Shown here: positions 57,345-64,000 of the stretch, piece by piece
Layout of the letters: every line of letters begins with the position of its first letter
Numbering within the stretch: the stretch's first letter is position 1
The notes under the pieces: model-generated
Seen by the model: the letters and a program-made list of their open reading frames with translations, nothing else
What the model was told of the DNA's origin: nothing
Databases searched by the model: none
NCBI RefSeq assembly: GCF_021491355.1
Contig: NZ_JAKENF010000003.1
Span: forward strand, 558,001-622,000
From: Alitabrizicola rongguiensis
GTDB lineage: Bacteria > Pseudomonadota > Alphaproteobacteria > Rhodobacterales > Rhodobacteraceae
Reading direction: 5' to 3'
Length of the DNA: 64,000 nucleotides
Translations under genes and position numbers: made by a program

Positions 57345-58135
57345 CAGAGCCGAACCTCTGGTACGACAACAACAAGCGCCACGAGCAACATCAGCAGGGC
57401 CGCGCCGAGCAGGCCGTCGAAGCGGTCGAGCAGCCCGCCATGGCCGGGGATCAGGTTGGAGCTGTCTTTGACCCCGGCATGGCGCTTGATCGCGCTTTCG
57501 GTGATGTCTCCCATTTGCGAGGCAAAGGCGATTCCCGCCGAGATCCAGGGCAAATCGGGACCGGCGGTGGTAAAGTTGCGAAAGATCAACCCAACGAGCG
57601 CCGCCGCAACCCAGCCGGCAATCGTGCCTGACCAGGTCTTCTTCGGGCTGACGCGCGGCCAGAACTTCGGCCCGCCGATCAGCCGGCCGGCGAAATAGCC
57701 CGACACGTCGGTGGCGATGACCACCAGAACCAGCCAAACCAGCCAGACAACGCCATATTCCGCCCGGAAGATCGGCAGCCCCCAGGCCGCGATCAGGATG
57801 GCAAGACCGTAGCCGGCAAAGATCGCCTTGTCCTTCGGCACCACGATCAGACCCGCCAGCACCGGAACGAGCAGGACGAACAGCCCCGGCCAGCCGGTAA
57901 TCTGCAAGGCGACGAGCACGGAAAGGCCGCCCAGTACTCCGAGCCCACGCGCCGCGGCATCCCGCCCGGGCGCCAGCATTGCCGCCAGTTCCCAGATCAT
58001 CAGGCCTGCGCCGATCGAGGCAAGCCCGATGAACCACCAGCCGCCCAGCCATATGCAAAGCGCGCCGACAACCAGCATCGCCACGGCCGAGGCGATGCGC
58101 GGTGCAAGATCGGACCATTTTCCGGAACCGCTCAC
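57344..58135 (-). CDS. cdsA: Phosphatidate cytidylyltransferase
   Basis: CdsA makes CDP-diacylglycerol for phospholipid synthesis. The 263-residue integral membrane protein has several helices and the late signature SPKKTWSGTIAGWVAAALVG followed by KDSSNLIPGHGGLLDRFDG with its conserved acidic residues. It lies 10 bases after uppS and is coupled to dxr. Confidence 0.94.
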   Translation of the reverse strand: MSGSGKWSDLAPRIASAVAMLVVGALCIWLGGWWFIGLASIGAGLMIWELAAMLAPGRDAAARGLGVLGGLSVLVALQITGWPGLFVLLVPVLAGLIVVPKDKAIFAGYGLAILIAAWGLPIFRAEYGVVWLVWLVLVVIATDVSGYFAGRLIGGPKFWPRVSPKKTWSGTIAGWVAAALVGLIFRNFTTAGPDLPWISAGIAFASQMGDITESAIKRHAGVKDSSNLIPGHGGLLDRFDGLLGAALLMLLVALVVVVPEVRL

Positions 58136-58145
58136 TGAGTCAGCC

Positions 58146-58886
58146 TCACGCCGGTGCCGCCCCGTAGCGGCGCTCGCGGCCGCCGAAGCGCTCGACGATC
58201 GACGTCAGTTCCTCGGCGGTGAAATCGGGCCAGAGGGTTGGGGTGAATTCATACTCGGCATAGGCCGATTGCCAGAGGAGGTAATTCGAGATGCGCGTCT
58301 CGCCGCTGGTGCGGATCACCAGATCCGGGTCGGGCAACTCGTGTGTGTCGAGCCGCTCTTCGATCGTCTCCTCGCTGATCGCCTCCGGGTCGAGACGACC
58401 GGCAGCGACATCGGACGCAATCCTGCGCGCAGTGCGAAGGATCTCGTTTCGACCGCCGTAATTGATTGCGACCGTCAGGTTCAGCCGCGACAGACCCTTC
58501 GTGCGCTCCTCGATCCCTGCCATCAGCTTCTGCAGTTTGGGGTCAAGGCGGCTGCGGTCGCCGATGAAGCGCAGGCGCACGCCTTCGGCTGCCAGTCGGT
58601 CCGCCTCACGCTCGATGTAGCGGGCAAAGATCGACATCAGGCCCAGCACTTCCTCGGTCGAGCGCTTCCAGTTCTCGGTCGAGAAGGCATAGATCGTCAG
58701 CCATCCGATGCCGAGGCCCGGCGCAGATCCGACAATCTCCTTGACCCGTTCGGCGCCTCGGCGATGACCGACCAGTCGGGGCCAGCCTCGGGACGTCGCC
58801 CACCGGCCATTGCCATCCATGATGATGGCGACATGCAACGGCGGCCGTCCCGGTTGGCGCACGTCATGCTGTTCGGCTATGGCCAC
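58146..58886 (-). CDS. uppS: Undecaprenyl diphosphate synthase (isoprenyl transferase)
   Basis: UppS builds the C55 lipid carrier for cell wall and polysaccharide synthesis. The 246-residue product has the catalytic HVAIIMDGNGRWA, GHRRGAERVKEIV and the late DPDLVIRTSGETRISNYLLW. I chose the GTG at 58886 because GGGGCAGGGA lies just upstream. A longer in-frame version would read back through the frr 3' end. Confidence 0.94.
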   Translation of the reverse strand: MAIAEQHDVRQPGRPPLHVAIIMDGNGRWATSRGWPRLVGHRRGAERVKEIVGSAPGLGIGWLTIYAFSTENWKRSTEEVLGLMSIFARYIEREADRLAAEGVRLRFIGDRSRLDPKLQKLMAGIEERTKGLSRLNLTVAINYGGRNEILRTARRIASDVAAGRLDPEAISEETIEERLDTHELPDPDLVIRTSGETRISNYLLWQSAYAEYEFTPTLWPDFTAEELTSIVERFGGRERRYGAAPA

Positions 58887-58921
58887 GTCCCTGCCCCTTT
58901 CCGGGTCGACGATCCTGCGGG

Positions 58922-59488
58922 TCAGACCTGCATGATCTCCGCCTGTTTCGCCTCCAGCGCCTTGTCGACCGCGGCGATGGTCTTGTCGGTCATCTCCTGA
59001 ACCTCGTCCGACCACATCTTCTGGTCATCCTCGGACATGCCGGCGGACTTGGCCTTCTTGATCTGGTCCATGCCGTCGCGCCGGACGTTGCGGATCGCAA
59101 CGCGGGCCTGCTCGGCATATTGCGAGGCGACCTTGGTCAGTTCGCGCCGCCGCTCCTCGTTCAGTTCCGGGATCGGCAGGCGGATGAGCGGGCCATCGAC
59201 CACCGGGTTGATGCCGATGCCGCTGTCGCGGATCGCGCGCTCGACCTTAGACACCATAGCCTTGTCCCAGACGTTGATGACGACCATGCGCGGCTCGGGC
59301 ACGTTGACTGTGCCAAGCTGGTTGATCGGGGTCATCTGACCATAGGCCTCGACATGGATGGGCTCTACGATCGCGGCCGAGGCACGGCCGGTGCGGAGCG
59401 AGGCGAATTCCGTGCGCAGCGCGGTCAACGCGCCGTCCATGCGGCGCTGGATGGCGTCAAGATCGATCTCTATATCGTCCTGGCTCAT
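58922..59488 (-). CDS. frr: Ribosome recycling factor
   Basis: RRF splits the ribosome after termination together with EF-G. The 188-residue product has the typical start ([20 protein letters not shown]), [13 protein letters not shown], and a C-terminal helix ([20 protein letters not shown]). It follows pyrH with a 73-base gap that holds a hairpin. The pyrH-frr-uppS order is common in bacteria. Confidence 0.96.
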   Translation of the reverse strand: MSQDDIEIDLDAIQRRMDGALTALRTEFASLRTGRASAAIVEPIHVEAYGQMTPINQLGTVNVPEPRMVVINVWDKAMVSKVERAIRDSGIGINPVVDGPLIRLPIPELNEERRRELTKVASQYAEQARVAIRNVRRDGMDQIKKAKSAGMSEDDQKMWSDEVQEMTDKTIAAVDKALEAKQAEIMQV

Positions 59489-59512
59489 GGGTCTTCCCTT
59501 CGTCTTTTCGGC

Positions 59513-59545
59513 AGCGCCTATTCACCGCTCTATAGCGCAGGCGCT
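59513..59545. promoter_or_regulatory. Composite hairpin between pyrH and frr
   Basis: AGCGCCT (59513-59519) pairs with AGGCGCT (59539-59545), and inside it CGCT-CTAT-AGCG (59526-59537) forms a second stem. It has no T-run on the minus strand. It could be an attenuator, a processing site or an mRNA stabiliser before frr. Confidence 0.4.
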
Positions 59546-59561
59546 AATGTCGCGTATAGCG

Positions 59562-60296
59562 TCAGCCATGCACCCGCGTATAGGTGCCCTGACCCGCCAG
59601 GATTCCGCGGAAGCCGCCGGGCTCGTCGAGCGAGAACACGATGATCGGCAGGTTGTTGTCGCGGGCGAGTGCGATGGCGGAGGCATCCATAACGCCCAGA
59701 TGCTTCTGCAGGACCTCGTCATAGGTCACGCTGGAATAGCGCTTGGCATCGGCGTGCTTCTTGGGGTCCTTGTCATAGACCCCGTCGACCTTGGTTCCCT
59801 TGAAGATCGCCTCGCAAGCCATTTCATTCGCTCGCAAAGTCGCTGCGGTGTCCGTGGTGAAATAGGGGTTGCCGGTGCCGGCGGCGAAAATGCAGACCCG
59901 CTTCTTTTCGAGGTGGCGCACCGCGCGGCGGCGGATGTAGGGCTCGCAGACCTGGTCCATCGGGATGGCGCTGATGACCCGGGTAAAGACGCCGATTGCC
60001 TCGAGTGCCGCCTGCATTGCGAGCGCGTTCATCACCGTTGCCAGCATGCCCATGTAATCGGCCGTGGTCCGCTCCATCCCCTGCGCCGAGCCCTGGAGCC
60101 CGCGGAAGATGTTGCCGCCGCCGATGACCATGCAGATCTCGACGCCAAGATCGTGGACGGATTTGACTTCTTGGGCGATGCGGTTGACCGTCGGCGGGTG
60201 CAGACCGTAGCCCTGATCGCCCATCAGGGCTTCGCCGGAGATCTTGAGAAGGACGCGCTTGTACAGAACCTTGCCCTTTTCCGCCGCGCCATCCAT
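59562..60296 (-). CDS. pyrH: UMP kinase
   Basis: PyrH phosphorylates UMP to UDP. The 244-residue product has [15 protein letters not shown], the glycine-rich [31 protein letters not shown] and [19 protein letters not shown]. The ATG at 60296 ([14 protein letters not shown]) is preferred to an upstream in-frame start of poor character. It is divergent from miaA across a short gap and heads the long envelope cluster. No tsf or rpsB precedes it. Confidence 0.96.
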   Translation of the reverse strand: MDGAAEKGKVLYKRVLLKISGEALMGDQGYGLHPPTVNRIAQEVKSVHDLGVEICMVIGGGNIFRGLQGSAQGMERTTADYMGMLATVMNALAMQAALEAIGVFTRVISAIPMDQVCEPYIRRRAVRHLEKKRVCIFAAGTGNPYFTTDTAATLRANEMACEAIFKGTKVDGVYDKDPKKHADAKRYSSVTYDEVLQKHLGVMDASAIALARDNNLPIIVFSLDEPGGFRGILAGQGTYTRVHG

Positions 60297-60394
60297 TCCC
60301 GCCTGCCCCCAAACTTGGTTTTGATCTTTGACTGGGGCGCAAAATGTCGGAAAACGCCCCAATGTTCAACGGGGAAGCGGAAGAGAAAGGCGCG

Positions 60395-61300
60395 ATGGCC
60401 GAGACCGACCTTGCCTTCGGCTTGTCAGCGTTGCTCGACGCGCTTCCCGATGACCGTCCTGTGCTGATCGCAGGCCCCACGGCAAGCGGCAAGTCGGCAC
60501 TCGCCGCCGAGATCGTCGAACGGCGGGGCGGTGTGGTGGTGAATGCCGATGCGCTGCAGGTCTATGGCTGCTGGCGAATCCTGACCGCTCGTCCCTCTGA
60601 GGCAGAGGAAACTGCCCTGCCCCACAGGCTTTATGGACATGTCGGCCGTGACCAGACCTACTCCGTCGGCCACTGGCTGCGGGACATGGTAGGGGTGATC
60701 GCCGAGGGTCGGCGTCCGGTCATCGTTGGGGGAACCGGGCTTTACTTTGCTGCGCTGACCGAAGGACTTGCCGAGATTCCGGCGGTTCCGCCCGAGATCC
60801 GGGCCGAGGCCGATGCCCGGATGGCAGAGCGGGGCGTTGCGGCGATGGCGGGCGAACTCGATGCCGATACGGCTGCCCGTATAGATCTGCGCAACCCGGC
60901 CCGGGTCCAGCGTGCCTGGGAGGTTCTGAGGGCGACCGGCCGTGGGCTGGCCGACTGGCAGGCCGGAACCGGTCGGCCGCTACTGCCGCTGTCCGAGGTG
61001 ACGGCGCTGGTCCTAAGGCCCGACACAGCATGGCTCAATGCGCGGATCGACAGGCGATTCGACATGATGATCGAGGTCGGTGCTCTGGATGAGGTGCGGG
61101 CGGAAGAGCCGGCCTTCGATCCGATGCGCCCCTCGGCCCGCGCCATCGGCGCGCCGGAACTGGTCGCCCATCTGCGTGGCGAGATGACGCTGGACGAGGC
61201 AATCGCCGCCGGGAAGCTCGCAAGCAGGCAATATGCCAAGCGCCAGCGGACGTGGTTCCGCAGCCGGATGGGCGGATGGCAGGCCGTGGCATTGCCGTAA
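60395..61300 (+). CDS. miaA: tRNA dimethylallyltransferase
   Basis: MiaA prenylates A37 of tRNAs that read codons starting with U. The product has the P-loop LIAGPTASGKSALAAEI, VVNADALQVYGCWRILTARP and GGTGLYFAALTEGLAEIP, and ends at normal length. I chose the ATG at 60395, which has AGAGAAAGG upstream (301 residues). ATGs at 60344 and 60362 are alternatives. It is divergent from pyrH. Confidence 0.93.
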   Translation: MAETDLAFGLSALLDALPDDRPVLIAGPTASGKSALAAEIVERRGGVVVNADALQVYGCWRILTARPSEAEETALPHRLYGHVGRDQTYSVGHWLRDMVGVIAEGRRPVIVGGTGLYFAALTEGLAEIPAVPPEIRAEADARMAERGVAAMAGELDADTAARIDLRNPARVQRAWEVLRATGRGLADWQAGTGRPLLPLSEVTALVLRPDTAWLNARIDRRFDMMIEVGALDEVRAEEPAFDPMRPSARAIGAPELVAHLRGEMTLDEAIAAGKLASRQYAKRQRTWFRSRMGGWQAVALP

Positions 61301-61417
61301 ATCGCGGCAGGTCACGTGCAGCGATGCCACAACCGGGCATTGTTCTCGCTTTTGACTATGGTGTGGCGCAGCGCTGCAGCTAGAGTGCATTCGATCGCAA
61401 CCGGACAAACGCATCGG

Positions 61418-62215
61418 ATGAAAGACCTCTCCGCCCTTTCGCAACTGAGGCTCGCGGCCATTCCGCGGCTTGCGGCTGGCGGACGCTGGCGGGTCGAGGC
61501 GATGCGGTCGATCTCGGAGCCTCTGCTTCTGTGGTTCACCAAGGGCCAGGGCCGGATCACCGTAGCGGGCGTGACGCGCGGCTATACGCCCCACAATGCG
61601 ATCTTCATCCCGCCCGGAGTCATGCACGGATTCGAAGTCGGACCTCAGGTCTTTGGCACGGCGGTGTTTTTCGGGCGCGACAGCAATGTGACCCTGCCCG
61701 ATCATCCGTTGCACCTGCGTATCCGCGAAAACCAGGCCCAGGTCGAAATCAACCTGATTCTCGATTCGATCCAGCGTGAGCTGGAGGCGACCTCGCCGGC
61801 CCATGACCGTGCCGCACGCCACTATCTCGGGCTGCTTGGCGTATGGATCGAACGGCAAGCAGCCCGTCAGTCAGCCGAAGGGCAGCGCCCGGACGCGGCG
61901 CGCAAGCTGGTTACGAAATACACCTCGCTGCTTGAGCGGGATTTTCGCAGCGGACATGGCGTCGCGCATTATGCAGAAATGCTCGGCGTGACCCCGACGC
62001 ATCTGACGCGCTGCTGCAAGCAGGCTTCAGGCCGGCCGGCCTCGGCGCTTCTGCATGACAGGGTGCTGTTCGAGGCTAGAAAGCTTCTTTCGGAAACGAC
62101 AATTCCCGTCGGCAAGATCGCAGAAAGCTTGGGATTCACGTCGCCCGCCTATTTCACCCGGGCCTTCCAGCACCATACCGGCAAGACGCCGTCGGCCTTT
62201 CGTCGCGCGCCTTAA
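61418..62215 (+). CDS. AraC family transcriptional regulator
   Basis: The 265-residue protein has a cupin-type sensor domain (about residues 10-110; TPHNAIFIPPGVMHGFEVG) and a C-terminal AraC helix-turn-helix (GVAHYAEMLGVTPTHLTRCC, then KIAESLGFTSPAYFTRAFQH and TPSAFRR). The ATG at 61418 is the natural start of the sensor domain. It is upstream and co-directional with an ABC transporter binding protein and may control it. Confidence 0.87.
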   Translation: MKDLSALSQLRLAAIPRLAAGGRWRVEAMRSISEPLLLWFTKGQGRITVAGVTRGYTPHNAIFIPPGVMHGFEVGPQVFGTAVFFGRDSNVTLPDHPLHLRIRENQAQVEINLILDSIQRELEATSPAHDRAARHYLGLLGVWIERQAARQSAEGQRPDAARKLVTKYTSLLERDFRSGHGVAHYAEMLGVTPTHLTRCCKQASGRPASALLHDRVLFEARKLLSETTIPVGKIAESLGFTSPAYFTRAFQHHTGKTPSAFRRAP

Positions 62216-62294
62216 CGGCGTCCTGCGCCCAACATTCGTCCCGCTGCAAATCCCGCCGCTCTGCCTTAAGCTCAGCTGCAAGGCGCGTCATCGG

Positions 62295-62379
62295 GACATT
62301 CCGACGTCAGATGTCGCAAATAGACCATGATGAGGCGAATCGCGCCGTTGACGCAGGGGCGATTTCTGTGCGGAATGTC
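62295..62379. promoter_or_regulatory. Inverted GACATTCCG / CGGAATGTC pair before the ABC binding protein gene
   Basis: GACATTCCG (62295-62303) and its exact complement CGGAATGTC (62371-62379) flank 67 bases in the 246-base gap between the AraC gene and the binding-protein gene. The spacing suits looped regulator sites. The rest of the gap shows no gene. Confidence 0.35.
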
Positions 62380-62461
62380 GTTAGCGATCGGGTCTGGTCC
62401 GGCCCCAAATGCGGCATCCATAAGCTGCTCAACGAGACCAAAGAAGCACAGGGAGATATGC

Positions 62462-64000
62462 ATGACTGATACCAAATCGAAAGCCGCTGCGATGCATCCG
62501 GCAGCCCGGATGTACGCTGACGAAGTCTCGCAGGGCAAACTGTCCCGCCGCGAATTCCTGACGCGGACCACAGCGCTTGGCGTTTCGGCCGTTGCCGCCT
62601 ACGGGCTGATCGGTCTCGAGGCACCTGCGGCCCGCGCACAGGAAACCCCGGTTGCCGGTGGCACTCTGCGGATGGACCAGGAAACAAAGGCGTTGAAGGA
62701 CCCTCGCCTGGCCGACTGGTCGCAAATCTCCAACTTCACGCGCGGCTGGCTCGAATACCTCGTCGAGTATGAGTCCGACGGCACGTTCCGCGGCATGCTG
62801 CTGGACAGCTGGTCGACCAACGATGACGCGACAGAATACACCCTGAACGTCCGCAAGGGCGTGAAGTGGTCGAACGGCGACGATTTCACCGCCGATGACG
62901 TGGTCTTTAACCTCGACCGCTGGACGGATGGCAATGTCGAGGGCAACTCGATGGCCGGCCGCATGTCGGCGCTGCAAGATGCCGCGACCAAGAAGACGCG
63001 TGAGGGTGCGGTCACCAAGGTGGATGACCACACCGTCAAGCTCACGCTTCTTGCGCCCGACATCACCCTCATTGCAGGTATGGCCGACTATCCGGCGGCT
63101 ATCGTCCATCGCTCCTACGATGGTGGCGATCCGTCGGTTAACCCTGTTGGCACTGGCCCTTACATGCCCGAGGTCAACGAAGTTGGCGTGAAGCAGTTCC
63201 TCGTGAAGTCGGACAAACCCTGGTGGGGAACCGAAGTCTATGGGGGGCCGTATCTCGACCGGATCGAGTATTACGATCTCGGTACCGACCCGGCGGCAAT
63301 TCTTGCTGCCGCGGGCTCTGACGAGATCGACGCGACTTGGCAGACGGTCGGCGACTATGTCGACCTGTTCGACGGTATCGGCTGGAAACTCTCGGAAGCG
63401 GTAACCGCTGCGACGATCGCCGTTCGCTTCAACCAGCTCGCGGAAGAGTACAAAGACAAGCGAGTTCGCCGCGGTCTCCAGATGTGCGTGGACAACGCCG
63501 TCGTGCTGGAACTCGGCTATGCCGGGCGCGGCATGAAGGCCGAAAACCACCACGTTGCCCCGATCCATCCGGAATATTACGAACTGCCGCCGCTGGTGGT
63601 CGATCCGGCTGCGGGCAAGGCGATGGTTGCCGAAGCGGGGATGGCCGATCACGAGTTCGAACTGATCTCGATCGACGACGGCTGGCAGACCGGCACCTGC
63701 GATGCGGTTGCTGCGCAGATCCGCGACGCCGGAATCAAGATCAAGCGGACGATCCTGCCGGGCTCGACCTTCTGGAACGACTGGACGAAATATCCCTTCT
63801 CGGCAACGGAATGGAACATGCGTCCGCTCGGCGTGCAGATCCTGGCGCTGGCCTATCGGTCGGGCGAGGCCTGGAACGAATCGGCGTTTTCCAACAAGGA
63901 GTTCGACGAGAACCTCGCCAAGGCCATGGCGATCGCCGACGCTGACCAGCGCCGCGAGGTCATGAAGACGCTCGAGACGATCATGCAGGAAGAGGGCGTC
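62462..64000 (+). CDS. Family 5 ABC transporter substrate-binding protein (3' end outside window)
   Basis: The visible 513 residues match the dipeptide/oligopeptide/nickel (SBP_bac_5) family. An unusual long N-region precedes a Tat signal ([20 protein letters not shown]), so the protein is exported folded. Later blocks are [20 protein letters not shown] and [22 protein letters not shown] precedes the ATG. The rest of the protein and any permease genes lie beyond the right edge. The ligand is unknown; peptides or related solutes are likely. Confidence 0.9.
   Translation, partial: MTDTKSKAAAMHPAARMYADEVSQGKLSRREFLTRTTALGVSAVAAYGLIGLEAPAARAQETPVAGGTLRMDQETKALKDPRLADWSQISNFTRGWLEYLVEYESDGTFRGMLLDSWSTNDDATEYTLNVRKGVKWSNGDDFTADDVVFNLDRWTDGNVEGNSMAGRMSALQDAATKKTREGAVTKVDDHTVKLTLLAPDITLIAGMADYPAAIVHRSYDGGDPSVNPVGTGPYMPEVNEVGVKQFLVKSDKPWWGTEVYGGPYLDRIEYYDLGTDPAAILAAAGSDEIDATWQTVGDYVDLFDGIGWKLSEAVTAATIAVRFNQLAEEYKDKRVRRGLQMCVDNAVVLELGYAGRGMKAENHHVAPIHPEYYELPPLVVDPAAGKAMVAEAGMADHEFELISIDDGWQTGTCDAVAAQIRDAGIKIKRTILPGSTFWNDWTKYPFSATEWNMRPLGVQILALAYRSGEAWNESAFSNKEFDENLAKAMAIADADQRREVMKTLETIMQEEGV

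Noticed and set aside
56178-58118. Apparent fusion of an upstream domain to Dxr
   Set aside because: The upstream part is cdsA DNA read in another frame; Dxr has its normal start at 57344, overlapping the cdsA stop.

Overview
The window is GC-rich DNA from an alphaproteobacterium, most likely family Rhodobacteraceae. The evidence is a ctrA-sciP pair, a DUF4167 protein next to prmC-prfA, an Usg-family protein, LpxI in place of LpxH, two RTX proteins ending in Hint domains, and a LexA-type box of the alphaproteobacterial GTTC-N7-GTTC form. Most of the window is chromosomal housekeeping. I see no insertion sequence, integrase, prophage or CRISPR array.

Layout. 1-2.5 kb: a partial TAXI-type TRAP binding protein, then a DUF4239 membrane protein and an AIM24 protein. 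2.5-12.3 kb: holC and pepA on the minus strand, divergent from the envelope and maintenance operon lptF-lptG-lptD-surA-pdxA-rsmA. 12.3-16.9 kb: DUF4167-prmC-prfA and an ArnT-like glycosyltransferase. 17-23.3 kb: a stand-alone dimethylglycine/sarcosine dehydrogenase-like enzyme, an AraC regulator divergent from a DUF1254/DUF1214 protein, and a YghU-type glutathione transferase. 23.4-28.4 kb: two tandem RTX-Hint proteins. 28.4-29.2 kb: about 816 bp without a gene but with several palindromes. 29.2-34.3 kb: an SRAP protein, tRNA-Leu(CAA), a YpfJ-like metallopeptidase, dsbB, and an Lrp/AsnC regulator divergent from arginase and ornithine cyclodeaminase (arginine to proline), then usg. 34.5-41 kb: gyrA, DoxX, trmFO, gluQRS, hisI and an Fe-S scaffold. 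41-46.8 kb: recG, ligA, ctrA and sciP. 46.9-62 kb: mnmA, the long minus-strand envelope and translation cluster (pyrH, frr, uppS, cdsA, dxr, rseP, a small ORF, bamA, ompH/skp, fabZ, lpxA, lpxI, lpxB), then miaA and an AraC regulator. 62.5 kb to the end: a Tat-exported family 5 ABC binding protein, cut by the window edge.

The strongest candidate for something undescribed is just downstream of recG. A 40-codon gene (41068-41190, minus) encodes a small, probably single-span membrane protein. It has a perfect GTTC-N7-GTTC LexA-type box 55-69 bases upstream of its start codon. A perfect 7-bp hairpin directly abuts the ATG and holds part of the Shine-Dalgarno sequence. This combination resembles SOS-induced membrane peptides such as Caulobacter SidA or E. 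coli TisB, but the sequence is not obviously either. A second short membrane ORF (45 codons) lies between rseP and bamA. Other points of interest are the RTX-Hint pair with an exact 120-residue internal period, the palindrome-rich gene-free stretch, and a recurring AAATATCC/CGGGGG element, one copy of which encodes the end of pdxA.
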